From Triticum aestivum (taxonomy: Eukaryota > Streptophyta > Magnoliopsida > Poales > Poaceae), in the NCBI RefSeq assembly GCF_018294505.1, contig NC_057801.1:843505465-843569464 (forward strand): a DNA stretch of 64,000 nt, read 5' to 3'. Below the pieces are notes generated by a model. That model was not told the DNA's origin. It saw nothing but the letters and a program-made list of their open reading frames with translations, and did not search any database. Within the stretch, counting starts at the first letter, position 1; each line of letters opens with the position of its first letter. The position numbers were made by a program, and so were the translations under genes. Positions 53,652 to 64,000 of the stretch are shown here, piece by piece.

Positions 53652-56600
53652 GCATCCCCAAGCTTAATTCCTGCTCGTCCTCGAGTAGGTAAATGATAAA
53701 AAAGATAATTTTTGATGTGGAATGCTACCTAGCATAATCTTGATCATATGTCTAATCATGGCATGAATATTAAGACACAAGTGATTCAAAGCAATAGTCT
53801 ATCATTTGACATAAAAAACAATAATACTTCAAGCGTACCAATAAAGCAATCATGTCTTTTCAAAACAACATGGCCAAAGAAAGTTATCCCTACAAAATCA
53901 TATAGTCTGGCTGTTGCTCTATCTTCATCACACAAAGTATTTAATCATGCACAACCCTGATGACAAGCCAAGCAATTGTTTCATACTTTAATAATCCAAA
54001 CGTTTTCAACTTTCACGCAATACATGAGCGTGAGCCATGGATATAGCACTATAGGTGGAATAGAAAATGATGGTGGAGGTTATGTGGAGAAGACAAAAAG
54101 GGAGAAAGTCTCACATCAACGCGGCTAATCAATGGGCTATGGAGATTCCCATCAATTGATGTCAATGCGAGGAGTAGGGATTGCCATGCAACGGATGCAC
54201 TAGAGCTATAAGTGTATGAAAGCTCAAACTAAAAACTAAGTGGGTGTGCATCCAACTTGCTTGCTCATGAAGACCTCGGGCATTTGAGGAAGCCCATCAT
54301 CGGAATATACAAGCCAACTTCTATAATGAAAATTCCCACTAGTATATGAAAGTGAAAGCATAGGAGGCTCTCTCTATGAAGAACATGGTGCTACTCTGAA
54401 GCACAAGTGTGGTAAAAGGATATTAACATTGCCCCTTCTCTCTTTTTCTCTCATTTTTATATTTTCTCTTTTTTTGGTGGGCTTCTTTGGCCTTTTTTTT
54501 ATTTGGGCTTCTTTGGCCTCTTTTATTTTTCATGAAGTACGGAGTCTCATCCCGACTTGTGGGGGGATCATAGTCTCCATCATCCTTTCCTCATTGGGGT
54601 AATGCTCTAATAATGATGATCATCACACTTTTATTTACTTACAACTCAATATCTAGAACAAAGATATGACTCTATATGAATGCCTCCGGCGGTGTATCGG
54701 GATGTGCAATGATCTAGCGTAGCAATGACATCAAAAAACGGACAAGCCATGAAAACATCATGCTACCTATCTTACGATCATACAAAGCAATATGACAAGA
54801 AAAAGCTCAAGTCATGTATATGATGATGATGATGAAAGTTGCATGGCAATATATCTCGGAATGGCTATGGAAATGCCATGATAGGTAGGTATGGTGGCTG
54901 TTTTGAGGAAGATATGAGGGGGCTTATGTGTGACAGAGCGTATCATATCACGGGGTGTGGATGCACCTGCAAAGTTTGCACCAACTCTCAAGTTGAGAAA
55001 GGGCAATGCACGGTACCGAAGAGGCTAGCAATGATGGAAGGGTGAGAGTGCGTATAATCCATGGACTCAACATTAGTCATAAAGAACTCATATACTTATT
55101 GCAAAAATCTACAAGCCATTGAAAACAAAGTACTACACGCATGATCCTAGGGGGCTAGATTGGTAGGAAAAGACCATCGCTCGTCCTCGACCGCCACTCA
55201 TAAGGAAGACAATCAATAAATAAAATTGTGCTCCAACTTCATCACAAAGCGGTTCACCATACGTGCATGCTACGGGAATCACAAACCTCAACACAAGTGT
55301 TTCTACTAATCCATAGTCACCCACTAGCATAACTCTAATATCACCATCTTTATATCGCAAAACTATTGCAAGGAATCAAACATATCATATTCAGCGATCT
55401 ACAAGTTTATGTAGGATTTTATGACTAACCATGTGAATGACCAATTCCTGTTATCTCTCTAAATAGATATAAGTGAAGCAATAGAGTTTAATTCTTTCTA
55501 CAAAAGATAAGCCCACGCTCTAACAAATATATGTGAAGCAAAAGAGCATTCTACAAATGGCGGTTTTCTATGTGAAGAGAAACGGGCAATCCAAACTTCA
55601 AATGATATAAGTGAAGCACATGAAGCATTCTATAAAGCCACACTCAAAAGATATAAGTGAAGTGAAATGAGCATTCTATAAATCAACCAAGGACTATTTC
55701 ATAACAGCATGGTGCATGAAAGAAAAGTGAAAACTAAATGCAAAAGTCGCTCCAAGATTTGCACATATCACATGAATGAAACGAATTTGAAAACATACCG
55801 ATATTTGTTGAAGAAAGAGGGGATGCCTTCCCAGCATCCCCAAGCTTAGACGCTTGAGTCTCCTTGAATATTTACTTGGGGTGCCTCGGGCATCCCCAAG
55901 CTTTATCTCTTGCCTCTCTTCCTTCTTCTCACATCGAAACCTTCTCAATCATCGAACACTTCATCCACACAAAACTTCAACAGAAAACTCGGTAAGATCC
56001 GTTAGTATAATAAAGCAACTCACTACTCTAAGTACTGTTGCAAACAAATTCATATTTTGTTTTCGCATTGTGTCTACTGTAATATAGATTTTCCATGGCT
56101 TAATCCACTAGTATAAATTGATAGATTCATCAAAACAAGCCAACTATGCATCAAAAACAGAATCTGTCAAAAACAGAACAGTCTGTAGAAATCTGAACAT
56201 TCACCATACTTCTAGTACCCCAAAAATTCTAGCGAAATTAGGAAAATTAAAAAAGTTGTACAGAAAGACAGTGCAAGAGGAATCAGAACCAATTGACGTT
56301 CCAGTTAAAAATGTAAAATCGCGCACTACAGCCAAAGTTCCTGTCCTGCACCGTACAAACCAACAAGCATTGTAAACATCCTAAAGGCAAACCTTGGCAC
56401 ATTATTTTTATAATACAATGGAATTGTACAAGGGGATAATTATTTTTGATGAAAAGTTTCTGTAATCAAGATTCACAAAGTTTCTGTGAGCATGAACAAA
56501 GTTTAAGACTAGCTCCCACTTCAACAATGCTTGTGTTTCTCACTTTCACTTTCCTTTTTGAAAAGTTTTTAGGTTCCCCCCTTTATTTTTGTGTTTTTAA

Positions 56601-56702
56601 ACTATATGAAAGCACTCAACAGAAATGAATGACTCTCTAAAACTTCCGGGTTGTCTCCCTGGCAGCGCTTTCTTTAAAGCCATTAAGCTAGGCATTTAGT
56701 GC
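53652..56702 (-). other. Element B 3' internal region, non-coding
   Basis: Colinear with element A 18668-20871 joined to 36316-37189, and shows the uninterrupted T1 insertion site near 55810-55825 (GAGGGGATGCCTTCC). No protein-coding frame of note. Confidence 0.75.
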
Positions 56703-57854
56703 TCAAGTAATGGATCCACCCGGATCCCAAGGTATATCAAAGCCAATCTTAATTAACAATGATTTGTAATTTAGTAGTGAGCACAAAGTAACATATATCA
56801 AGCAATGGCGAAGTCTAACTCTCTTCCTATGCATCGGCATGTCATAAAAGAACAATTCATGCACACCTAGTAAAGGCCAATGCATAGTATAAACAGTTTC
56901 TCGCAATTTTATCATGTTGGAAACATAGAGAGGTGGAGATATAGTTACTCTCTCATAATAATTGCAAGTAGGAGCAGCAAGCACATGCATATTATATCTA
57001 TCAAAATCATCATGTGCAACGGTAAAAGGCAACCCATCAATGTAATCCTTAATAAGTGCAAACTTCTCTGATATAGTGTAATCGGGAGAATTCAAAAAGA
57101 TAATAGGACTATCATGCATGGGTGCAATAGCAACAATTTCATGTTTAACATAAGGAACTATAGCAAGTTCATCTCCATAAGCATTATTCATATTGGCATC
57201 TTGGCCACAAGCATAACAAGCATCATCAAAAAGGGATATTTCAAAAGAATCAAAGGGATCATAACAGTCATCATAGCAATCATCCTTCGGTAAGCACGAA
57301 GGGGAATTAAACAATGTATGAGTTGAAGAGTTACTCTCATTAGAAGGTGGGCATGGGTGATCAATCCGCTCTTCCTCCTTTTGTTCTTCGCTCTCCTCCT
57401 CATCTTTTTCATCCAATGGGCTCACAGTTTCATCAATTTCTTCTTCCATAGACTCCTGCAAAATATTAGTCTCTTCTTGGACAGCGGATTAGTCCTCAAT
57501 ATATAGTTTAACATAAGCATTAGAAGCATAATTCTCATAACAATATTCAAGTATGGCAAAATTTTCAGATTTGTAAAGAGTAGCGTCATACTTTTCAATC
57601 AAAGAAGCAATTTCAAAAGCACCCTTAAAAGCAACAAATTCTTCAATTTGTTGAACATCATAGTGATTATAAACGCCCTTAGCGTACGAAGATATGATTC
57701 CATTATCAAACTCACATTGGTAGGGAAGGTGTTTCTTAGGGTTTTCAGAACAACAAGTAACATCATATATTTCACATAAATTCCAAGCATAGCATTGCAA
57801 ACGTTGAATTTGACCCCATAATAGTTTCCCTTTTTCAGATATACGGTGTCGCAC
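56703..57854 (-). pseudogene. Element B ORF of unknown function at gag position
   Basis: Homologue of the element A ORF (37190-38532), read from MRHRISEKGKLLWGQ at 57854. It meets a TAA at 57489-57491 and continues in the same frame from the TCC codon (VQEETNILQES) to its end FDIPWDPGG. It shows the same acidic stretch, Cys/Asp patch and hydrophobic C-terminus. The A copy is intact across this stop but has a frameshift near its start, so the two copies decayed independently. Function unknown. Confidence 0.75.
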
Positions 57855-58162
57855 ATAACAAGCATGCTCGTCTAAAGATTTTCCCTCAACTAAGCTAGTT
57901 GGGGTTTCAGCATGAGCACATATGGATCAAAGATGATCCAAGTAATAAGCTTCAGCAGTGTGATAGATTTTGAGTGGTTCTTCAACCATTGGTTCAGTAG
58001 GTACAACTATTTTTTGGTATTTTGTGTTTCCTACCCATAGCTAAAGATAGAAAACAACTAAGAACAACAAATAAAAATTACTTAATGATAAAGCAAACAA
58101 GCACACACGAGAATATTCACCCCACGCTATGAATCCCCGGCAACGGCGCCAGAAAAAGGTCT

Positions 58163-58703
58163 TGATAACCCGCAAGTATACGGGATCTCAACAGTTTTCG
58201 ATAAGTAAGACTGTCGAACCCAACGAGGAGCTAAAGGTAGAATAAATATTCCCTCAAGTTCTATCGACCAACGATACAACTCTACGCACGCTTGACGTTC
58301 GCTTTACCTAGAACAAGTATGAAACTAGAAATACTTTGTAGGAGTGAAAGGATAGGTTTGCAAGATAATAAAGAGTACGTAAACATAAACTAGGGGCTGT
58401 TTAGATAAAGAAGCAATAAAGTAAATATTAGTAGAGAGCTTTTAGTTATGAGAAAGTTATTTGTCCAAGGCAATCGATAACTAGACCGGTAATCATTGTT
58501 GCAATTCTATTTGAGGGAGAGGCATAAGCTAACATACTTTGTCTACTTGGATCATATGCACTTATGATTGGAACTCTAGCAAGCGTCCGCAACTACTAAA
58601 GATTCATTATGGTAAAACCCAACCATAGCATTAAAGTATCAAATCCCCTTTTATCCCATACGCAAACAACCTACTTACTCGGGTCTGTGCTTCTGTCACT
58701 CAC
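58163..58703 (-). repeat. Element B 5' LTR, truncated
   Basis: Matches 52129-52672 closely, then breaks off after TGTCACTCAC, where unrelated sequence CAAGGATAGAACC begins. Confidence 0.9.
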
Positions 58704-61700
58704 CAAGGATAGAACCGCATATTATAGGCTTTTGCAAGGTGGATATCATTACATCAACATTACATAATAGATGGGGATACATACAAGAGGCATACATTGC
58801 CACACGAATACAACAATACATCATACATAAGATCAACATCCGAACTACGGATGAAGCAAAAACAGAAACTCAAACAACATCCACCCTGCTAGCCCAAGCT
58901 GCCGACCTGGAACATATCCCCTGATCGAAGAAGAAGCAGAAGAACTCCCAAACAAGCAAACATCGCTCTCACGTCATGATCATCACATAACATGTACCTG
59001 CAACTGTTGTTGTAGTAATCTGTGAGCCACGAGGACTCAGCAATCCCATTACCATGGGTATCAAGACTAGCAAAGCTTAATGGGAAAGGAAGGGGTAAAG
59101 TGGTGAGGTTGCAACAGCGACTAAGCAAGATATGGTGGCTAATATACGCAAATAAGAGCGAGAAGAGAAGCAAAGGAACGGTCGTAAGCTAGCAATGATC
59201 AAGAGGTGATCCTGAACTCCTACTTACGTCAAACATAACCCGAAGACCATGTTCACTTCCCGGACTCCACCGAGAAGAGACCATCACGACTACACGCGCG
59301 GTTGATGCGTTTTAATTCGGACCTGGTGTCAAGTTATCTACAACCGGACATTAACAAATTCCCATCTGCCACATAACCGCGGGCACGGCTTTCGAAAGTT
59401 TATACCCTACAGGGGTGTCCCAACTTAGCCCATGATAAGCTCTCGCGATTAATGAAGGATACACCTTCTCCCAGGAAGACCCGATTAGTCTCAGAATCCC
59501 GGTTTACAAGACATTTCGACGATGGTAAAACAAGGCCAGCAAAGCCACCCGATGTGCCGACAAATCCCAATAGGAGCTGCACATATCTTGTTCTCAGGGC
59601 ACACCGGATAAGCGAAGCATACAGGTACCAATGTAACCCAAGTTGCCAAGGGATGGTCCCGCACGGTGCTCTAGTTTGGACCAACACTCGGAGGAGCACT
59701 GGCCCGAGGGGGTAAATAAAGATGACCCTCGGGCTCCGGAAACCGAAGGGAAAAAAGGGCTAGGTGAGGCAAATGGTAAAACCAAGGTTGGGCCTTGCTG
59801 GAGGAGTTTTATTCAAAGCAAACTGTCAAGGGGGTCCCATAAATCACCCAACCGCGTAAGGAACGCAAAATCCGGGAACATAACACCGGTATGAAGGAAA
59901 CTAGGGCGGCAAGAGTGGAACAAAACACCAGGCATAAGGCCGAGTCTTCCACCCTTTACCAAGTATATAGATGCATTAATTAAATAAGAGATATTGTGAT
60001 ATCCCAACATAATCCTGTCCACCATGGAGCAATCTTCAACTTCACCTGCAACTAACAACGCTATAAGAGGGCCTGAGCAAAGTGGTAACATAGCCAAACC
60101 ACGGTTTGCTAGGAAGGGTGACAAAGGTTAGACGTTCATGGCAATTTGGGAGGCTTGAAGAGCAAGTGATAGGAAGCGCAGCATAGCGATAGAACGAAGC
60201 AACTAGCATAGCAATGATAGTAGTGAGATCCAAGGTGATGGTCATCTTGCCTGAAATCCCGCTAGGAAGAAGAACGAGTCCATGAAGAAGACGAACGGAC
60301 GTAGTCGAACAAATCCTCAGAATCGCAACATTACCGGAACTAAGAAGCAACACAGAAAGAAACAAACAACATGGTAAACAATTCCGGAAAATCCTCGTAT
60401 GCATATTTTGGGATTGGAACTATTCTGCCCTAGACCATATTTTATTGTTGTTAAACAGGAAAATAAAGTGCACCATGTTAAACTATGCATTTTCCACCCC
60501 ATTTACATATAAAGTTTATTTAAAACTGAGCTACGGTTATTTAGTTATGAAATAAATCATTTTAGCATGGCATTTGAGCAAATTTAAACAAACAACATTT
60601 TAAACAGTTTTAAACATGGTTGAAAATGGCATATTATGAAACTAGGAAAAATTTTAAGCAAGTTACATATATAAAACATTTTGATATGATGCACGGTTGA
60701 TGAGTTATTAAATGCATGAACTCTAGGGACTTTTTTGTAAAACAGGCGTTCTCTGGATAATTAGCAAAATCGCTGAACAGGAAAAAAACAACATTGGGCC
60801 GAATCTGGTGGGGGGACTGGTCTGCTCACCATGGGCTCTTGGCCCGGCTGGTGCAGGGAGGAGGCAGGCCGAAGCGGGCGAGCTGGCGGCTGGGCTCCGG
60901 GCAGGGACGTGGTCACGTCCCATGTGGATGAGGAAGGCGGTCAAAGGGGCGAGCGGCTTCGCTCGATTCCTACTCGCACTGAACAGGGGCGGCACTGGTC
61001 GTGAAGCAGGGGATGCAGGGGCGACGGCAGGGACTTGCGGTGATGCAGAGCTGCAGGGAGGTCGTGGGGTGCGGATCCGAGCAGGAGGCACCGGATCTGG
61101 TCGAGGACGAGGTGCTCCAGCGAGACACCAGACCCAGGCGGCTGCGAGGGAGCTCCTGCGGCGACTGCGATCGTTTTCCTGAAGCTTCTGTAGGTTGTGG
61201 CGGGGTCAGAGACGCTCAGAGAAAGGCAAATGGGAGGAGAGGAAAGGAGCAGGGGCTCGTCGACGGGACCATCGGGCGAGGTCCGCTGTGGCGTGGCAGC
61301 GTCTTGGGGAGGGCACAGGCAGCGGCGGAGCTTGGGCCCTGGGATGCTGGCGACGTGGCCGTCCAGGCGAGAAGACGAGCGCGGGGTCGAGCGCTGCTGT
61401 GGGGTGCTCGTCTCCTGTGTGGCTCGAGCGTGAGGGGGTCAGGAGGTCGAGGAAGCAGGGGCGCGTCCGGGTGGCCTGAAGGTCGAGGTCGCCATCGGAT
61501 TCGGGCGTCCATGGCGGTTTCCTGTACAGAGAGAGTCAAGAGGGAGTTCATGAGAGAGAGATTGAAGGGAAGGAGAGAAAGCAGTAGGAGAAGTAGGGAA
61601 GGAGAGGTGCAGGATGGGCGTGGGGTGGACTGTTGCCGGTGCTGGGGGTGCTCCGGCGCCATGAGCAGGGGAGCCTTGCTCCGGTCGAGGCAGAGGAGAA

Positions 61701-62458
61701 GCGAGGAGGTGCCTGCGGGATTGGATGGGACGAGGGGAGGAGGTGGTTGGCCCGACGCTGAAGACGAGGTGGAGCTGTGGTTGCTGCGGGAGGAGATCCC
61801 GAGGTGGGAGGAGATAGGAGGAGTGGCGGCGGTGGGAGGGACAAAGCTCCAATGTTTTAGGGTTAGGCTAGATTAGGTATGAGGTTGGACTATAAATAGA
61901 CAAAGGGGGAAACTATGGGTCAACCGATCGGCATCGGACGGTCGAGAAAGAATAGACTAGGGGAATCCAAATAAAAACCAAAGATGCTTTCGGGATGTTT
62001 GGGGATGATCCGGACTCATCAGTCACGACCGACCGGTTCGGGTTCGGGGCAGTTTCGGACGTGCGCAAAGGGGTTGGTGGCTGTGCAGAGAGGGTGGGAA
62101 TTTAGACGAGAGGGGAAAACAAAGACAATGGGGTCTGACGAAAGGCCACGGGGACAAGGGGGGCTTGTTGGTCTCGGAGAAAGAGAGAAGAGAGGGGTCC
62201 AATTGGTCTGAGAGAAGGACAAGCGGTCTGACAACAGGGAAACGAAGACAAAGAGAGAAGCGCTAACTACGAACGACTACGAGGTTTAAGAAAACATGCA
62301 GATGCAATGTGCATGATGCTATGAGATGAGATGCATGACATGAACACCATGCAAAACAAAATACAAAACCCAACCACGAAGGAAAATAATATATCGCATA
62401 GCCGGAAATGGTAAGAGTTGGAGTTACAGATATGGAAAGTTACGTCTGGGGCGTTACA
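58704..62458 (-). repeat. Very long LTR (about 3.75 kb) of a chromovirus-like Gypsy element
   Basis: The minus-strand start is TGTAACGCCCCAGACG at 62458, directly after a polypurine-like GTGGTGGAGTGT. A TATA-like word (TCTATTTATAG, about 61891-61901 minus) lies about 560 bp in, followed by a C-rich, CpG-rich leader (about 60800-61860). The far end is cut where element B begins (CAAGGATAGAACCGC at 58704), so the last few dozen bases are probably missing. The LTR style and long length suggest a Tekay/Del-like chromovirus, but no chromodomain or pol is in the window to prove it. Confidence 0.7.
61891..61901 (-). promoter_or_regulatory. TATA-like box of the chromovirus LTR
   Basis: The minus strand reads TCTATTTATAG, followed 30-40 bases on by CTAAAACATTGG and a C-rich leader. 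The location within the LTR fits a U3/R boundary. No experiment is implied. Confidence 0.5.
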
Positions 62459-64000
62459 ACACTCCACCACTGCGAAAGGATCTCGTCCCGAGATCTAGGA
62501 TGGCACCGGAGGGAAAAGGAAGAGGAAGAGAAGAGGTAAAACTAAGTTGCTTCTTTGACGAATGAGTGAAACCACAATCCTTGAGAGGTTGAGCAATTTA
62601 AAAGAAAGAGTACAATAGAGATGAACCATATTGCAAACAATCCGTTAGAAAAGAGGAACAAGGGACATTAGGAGAACTTGAAGGTTGCAAAGACATGAAT
62701 CAAGAGTTTAATGGACAAGATAGAATTGAAGCCACTCTGGTTCAAACAAGATGAGAGAGGAAGAATTTGGACAACACTTCGGTTGAACATGGAAGGAATA
62801 GAACATGAACTTGAGAAGATGGGATGATACTTGATGAAATCAACGACACACTGCCTCTGGAACTATTGAAAAAATGGCACAATGGGTAAGAAGGATTTCA
62901 GACAGCACTCAGGTTGAAAAGAGAGGCAAAACTTGATAAGATGAAAGAACTTGAATGAGAACACAATACTCCGGTTAAATGGATAAGCAAGAAAATAACA
63001 TGATCTTGACAAAATGAGATGATGGGCCAACGAGAGCAATATCACAATGCCTCCGGAAGAAAGAATAGAAGATAGATCATTGGAATAATAGAATGGAGAA
63101 GGAAATGCCAACTTCTGCCACAAATGAGCTTAGAAAGCACCCTTCCAAGAAGGTTATAACGGAGTTGTTGCAAAACCAACAACGAAAAGAACAAGCTTGT
63201 AGTGGGCTTATGGAAAACATGTCAAGACTATGAGGTGACAACCGGCCACTAATGGAAACCATTGATTTGATTGAGAGCACCAAAAAGATGAAAACTTCTT
63301 CCACCAAGAGGATAAAGAGCAAGCTTGGGTCATGCATAATCACCACAAATAGCGACAACCCTTAAGAAAAGGCTTTAGGTGAAATCTGACACAAGATAAC
63401 TCCAACGAAGAAGATTATTGGTCGAAAAGATCTCTTGAACAAAGAGAAAATGATGGATTTAAAATACCTCATTCTTGACAACATATGAATCATGACACAT
63501 GAAGGAAATTGCCAAGAATGATATAACACCACCTCAAAAGCTAAGGTAGAAAGAATTGCACTTCGAAATGCAAGAAGAGAATACTTGAATTCCTCAAAAC
63601 AAAACATGTGTTAAGCACCATGTTTGTTTTAGAGTATAGCTTGGCGGATCTTAAATTCGAGAGAAATCTTGAAGAACAATTGAAGGATAAAAGGAATCCT
63701 TGACGAACCACCATGTAGAGCCTCCATGAAAAACTCTGGTAATAAAAGGATGATAGAAAGAAAGAGAAGTTGAAAACACAAGGTAAAGCCTTTCAATTAT
63801 TTAGATGGAGGTTCCGACGAAATGGCCGAGGAAATTTGAACTCCGGAAATGAAAAGATGATTAGCTTAGAACCGAGAGATTATTCATCATGAACAATCTC
63901 CGAAAGAAAGGAATTAATCAACTTGATGAAAGAAGAATAAGAATTATGTTATGCTTAACTTCCATCAATTAAATTGTTGAGAAGCAAAGGATTGCATACA
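62459..64000 (-). mobile_element. 3' internal region of the chromovirus-like element
   Basis: Starts with the polypurine-like tract and GATCTCGGGACGAGATCC (minus), typical of the end of the pol/3' untranslated region of chromoviruses. The rest is A/G-rich (plus strand) with loosely repeated words such as CTCCGGTTG/AACTTGA and GATGATAC. No open frame with a domain; pol would lie right of the window. Confidence 0.6.

Larger units (their letters stand above)
52129..58703 (-). mobile_element. Athila-like non-autonomous Gypsy element B, right LTR truncated
   Basis: The 3' LTR is 52129-53651, polypurine tract at 53652 (minus GCTTGGGGATGC), internal 53652-58162, primer site 58136-58150 and 5' LTR from 58163 cut at 58703. 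Homologous to element A throughout but diverged, with small indels and a distinct LTR subtype in the part resembling 17257-17814. It is inserted 83 bp after the last visible exon of the Transposase_24 gene, in its intron. The chromovirus LTR begins where B is cut. Confidence 0.88.

Noticed and set aside
61001..61876. 291-codon plus-strand frame in the chromovirus LTR
   Set aside because: It lies in the CpG-rich leader of the LTR, antisense to the element. Overlapping frames on both strands are equally open, as expected from high GC content, and no motif is seen.

Overview
This window is intergenic to genic DNA of a large grass genome, almost certainly a Triticeae species (wheat, Aegilops or barley group). 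The reasons are a recognisable Au-type SINE, Stowaway MITEs with TA target duplications, a CACTA element with a CACTACTAGGG end, SIRE/Maximus-like Copia, and several Gypsy types (Tat-like with an antisense gene, Athila-like, chromovirus-like). Nothing bacterial is present. Two assembly gaps (N runs) lie at 9627-9902 and 12087-12311.

Layout, left to right. Positions 1-21 are the edge of a Gypsy LTR that has jumped into the following Copia element. Positions 22-8740 are a minus-strand Copia element (C1) with a partial 3' LTR, a broken polyprotein and a full 5' LTR. Positions 8741-13300 are low-complexity and degenerate DNA with a short tandem duplication that carries two Stowaway MITEs, a SINE and a (GA)n tract.

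Positions 13300-52045 hold one old plus-strand gene or pseudogene. Its 3' exons encode a Ptta/En/Spm-type transposase domain (Transposase_24) with two premature stops. Its middle is an array of duplicated exon-intron units. Its introns have swallowed nearly everything else. A CACTA element (16262-40865) is interrupted by a non-autonomous Athila-like element A (16599-40188). That is interrupted by a Tat-like Gypsy element T1 (20872-36310), which is interrupted by a fragment T2 of another Tat-like family (26632-about 29222). A third Tat-family piece T3 (41456-about 48537) sits in a later intron. A second Athila-like copy B (52129-58703) follows the last visible exon. From 58704 to the end lies a very long LTR and the 3' internal region of a minus-strand chromovirus-like Gypsy element.

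T1, T2 and T3 carry gag/pol on one strand and, between pol and the 3' LTR, a long spliced gene on the opposite strand (Pfam Transposase_28, 'putative gypsy type transposon'). In T1 this antisense gene can be followed through seven exons with matching splice phases. Its pol gene is heavily broken: five premature stops, several frameshifts, a stop in place of the reverse transcriptase active-site tyrosine, and a deletion that removes part of the integrase core. I see no intact, currently functional host gene. Family names (Maximus, Athila, Tat, Tekay) come from recognition by eye, without a database search.
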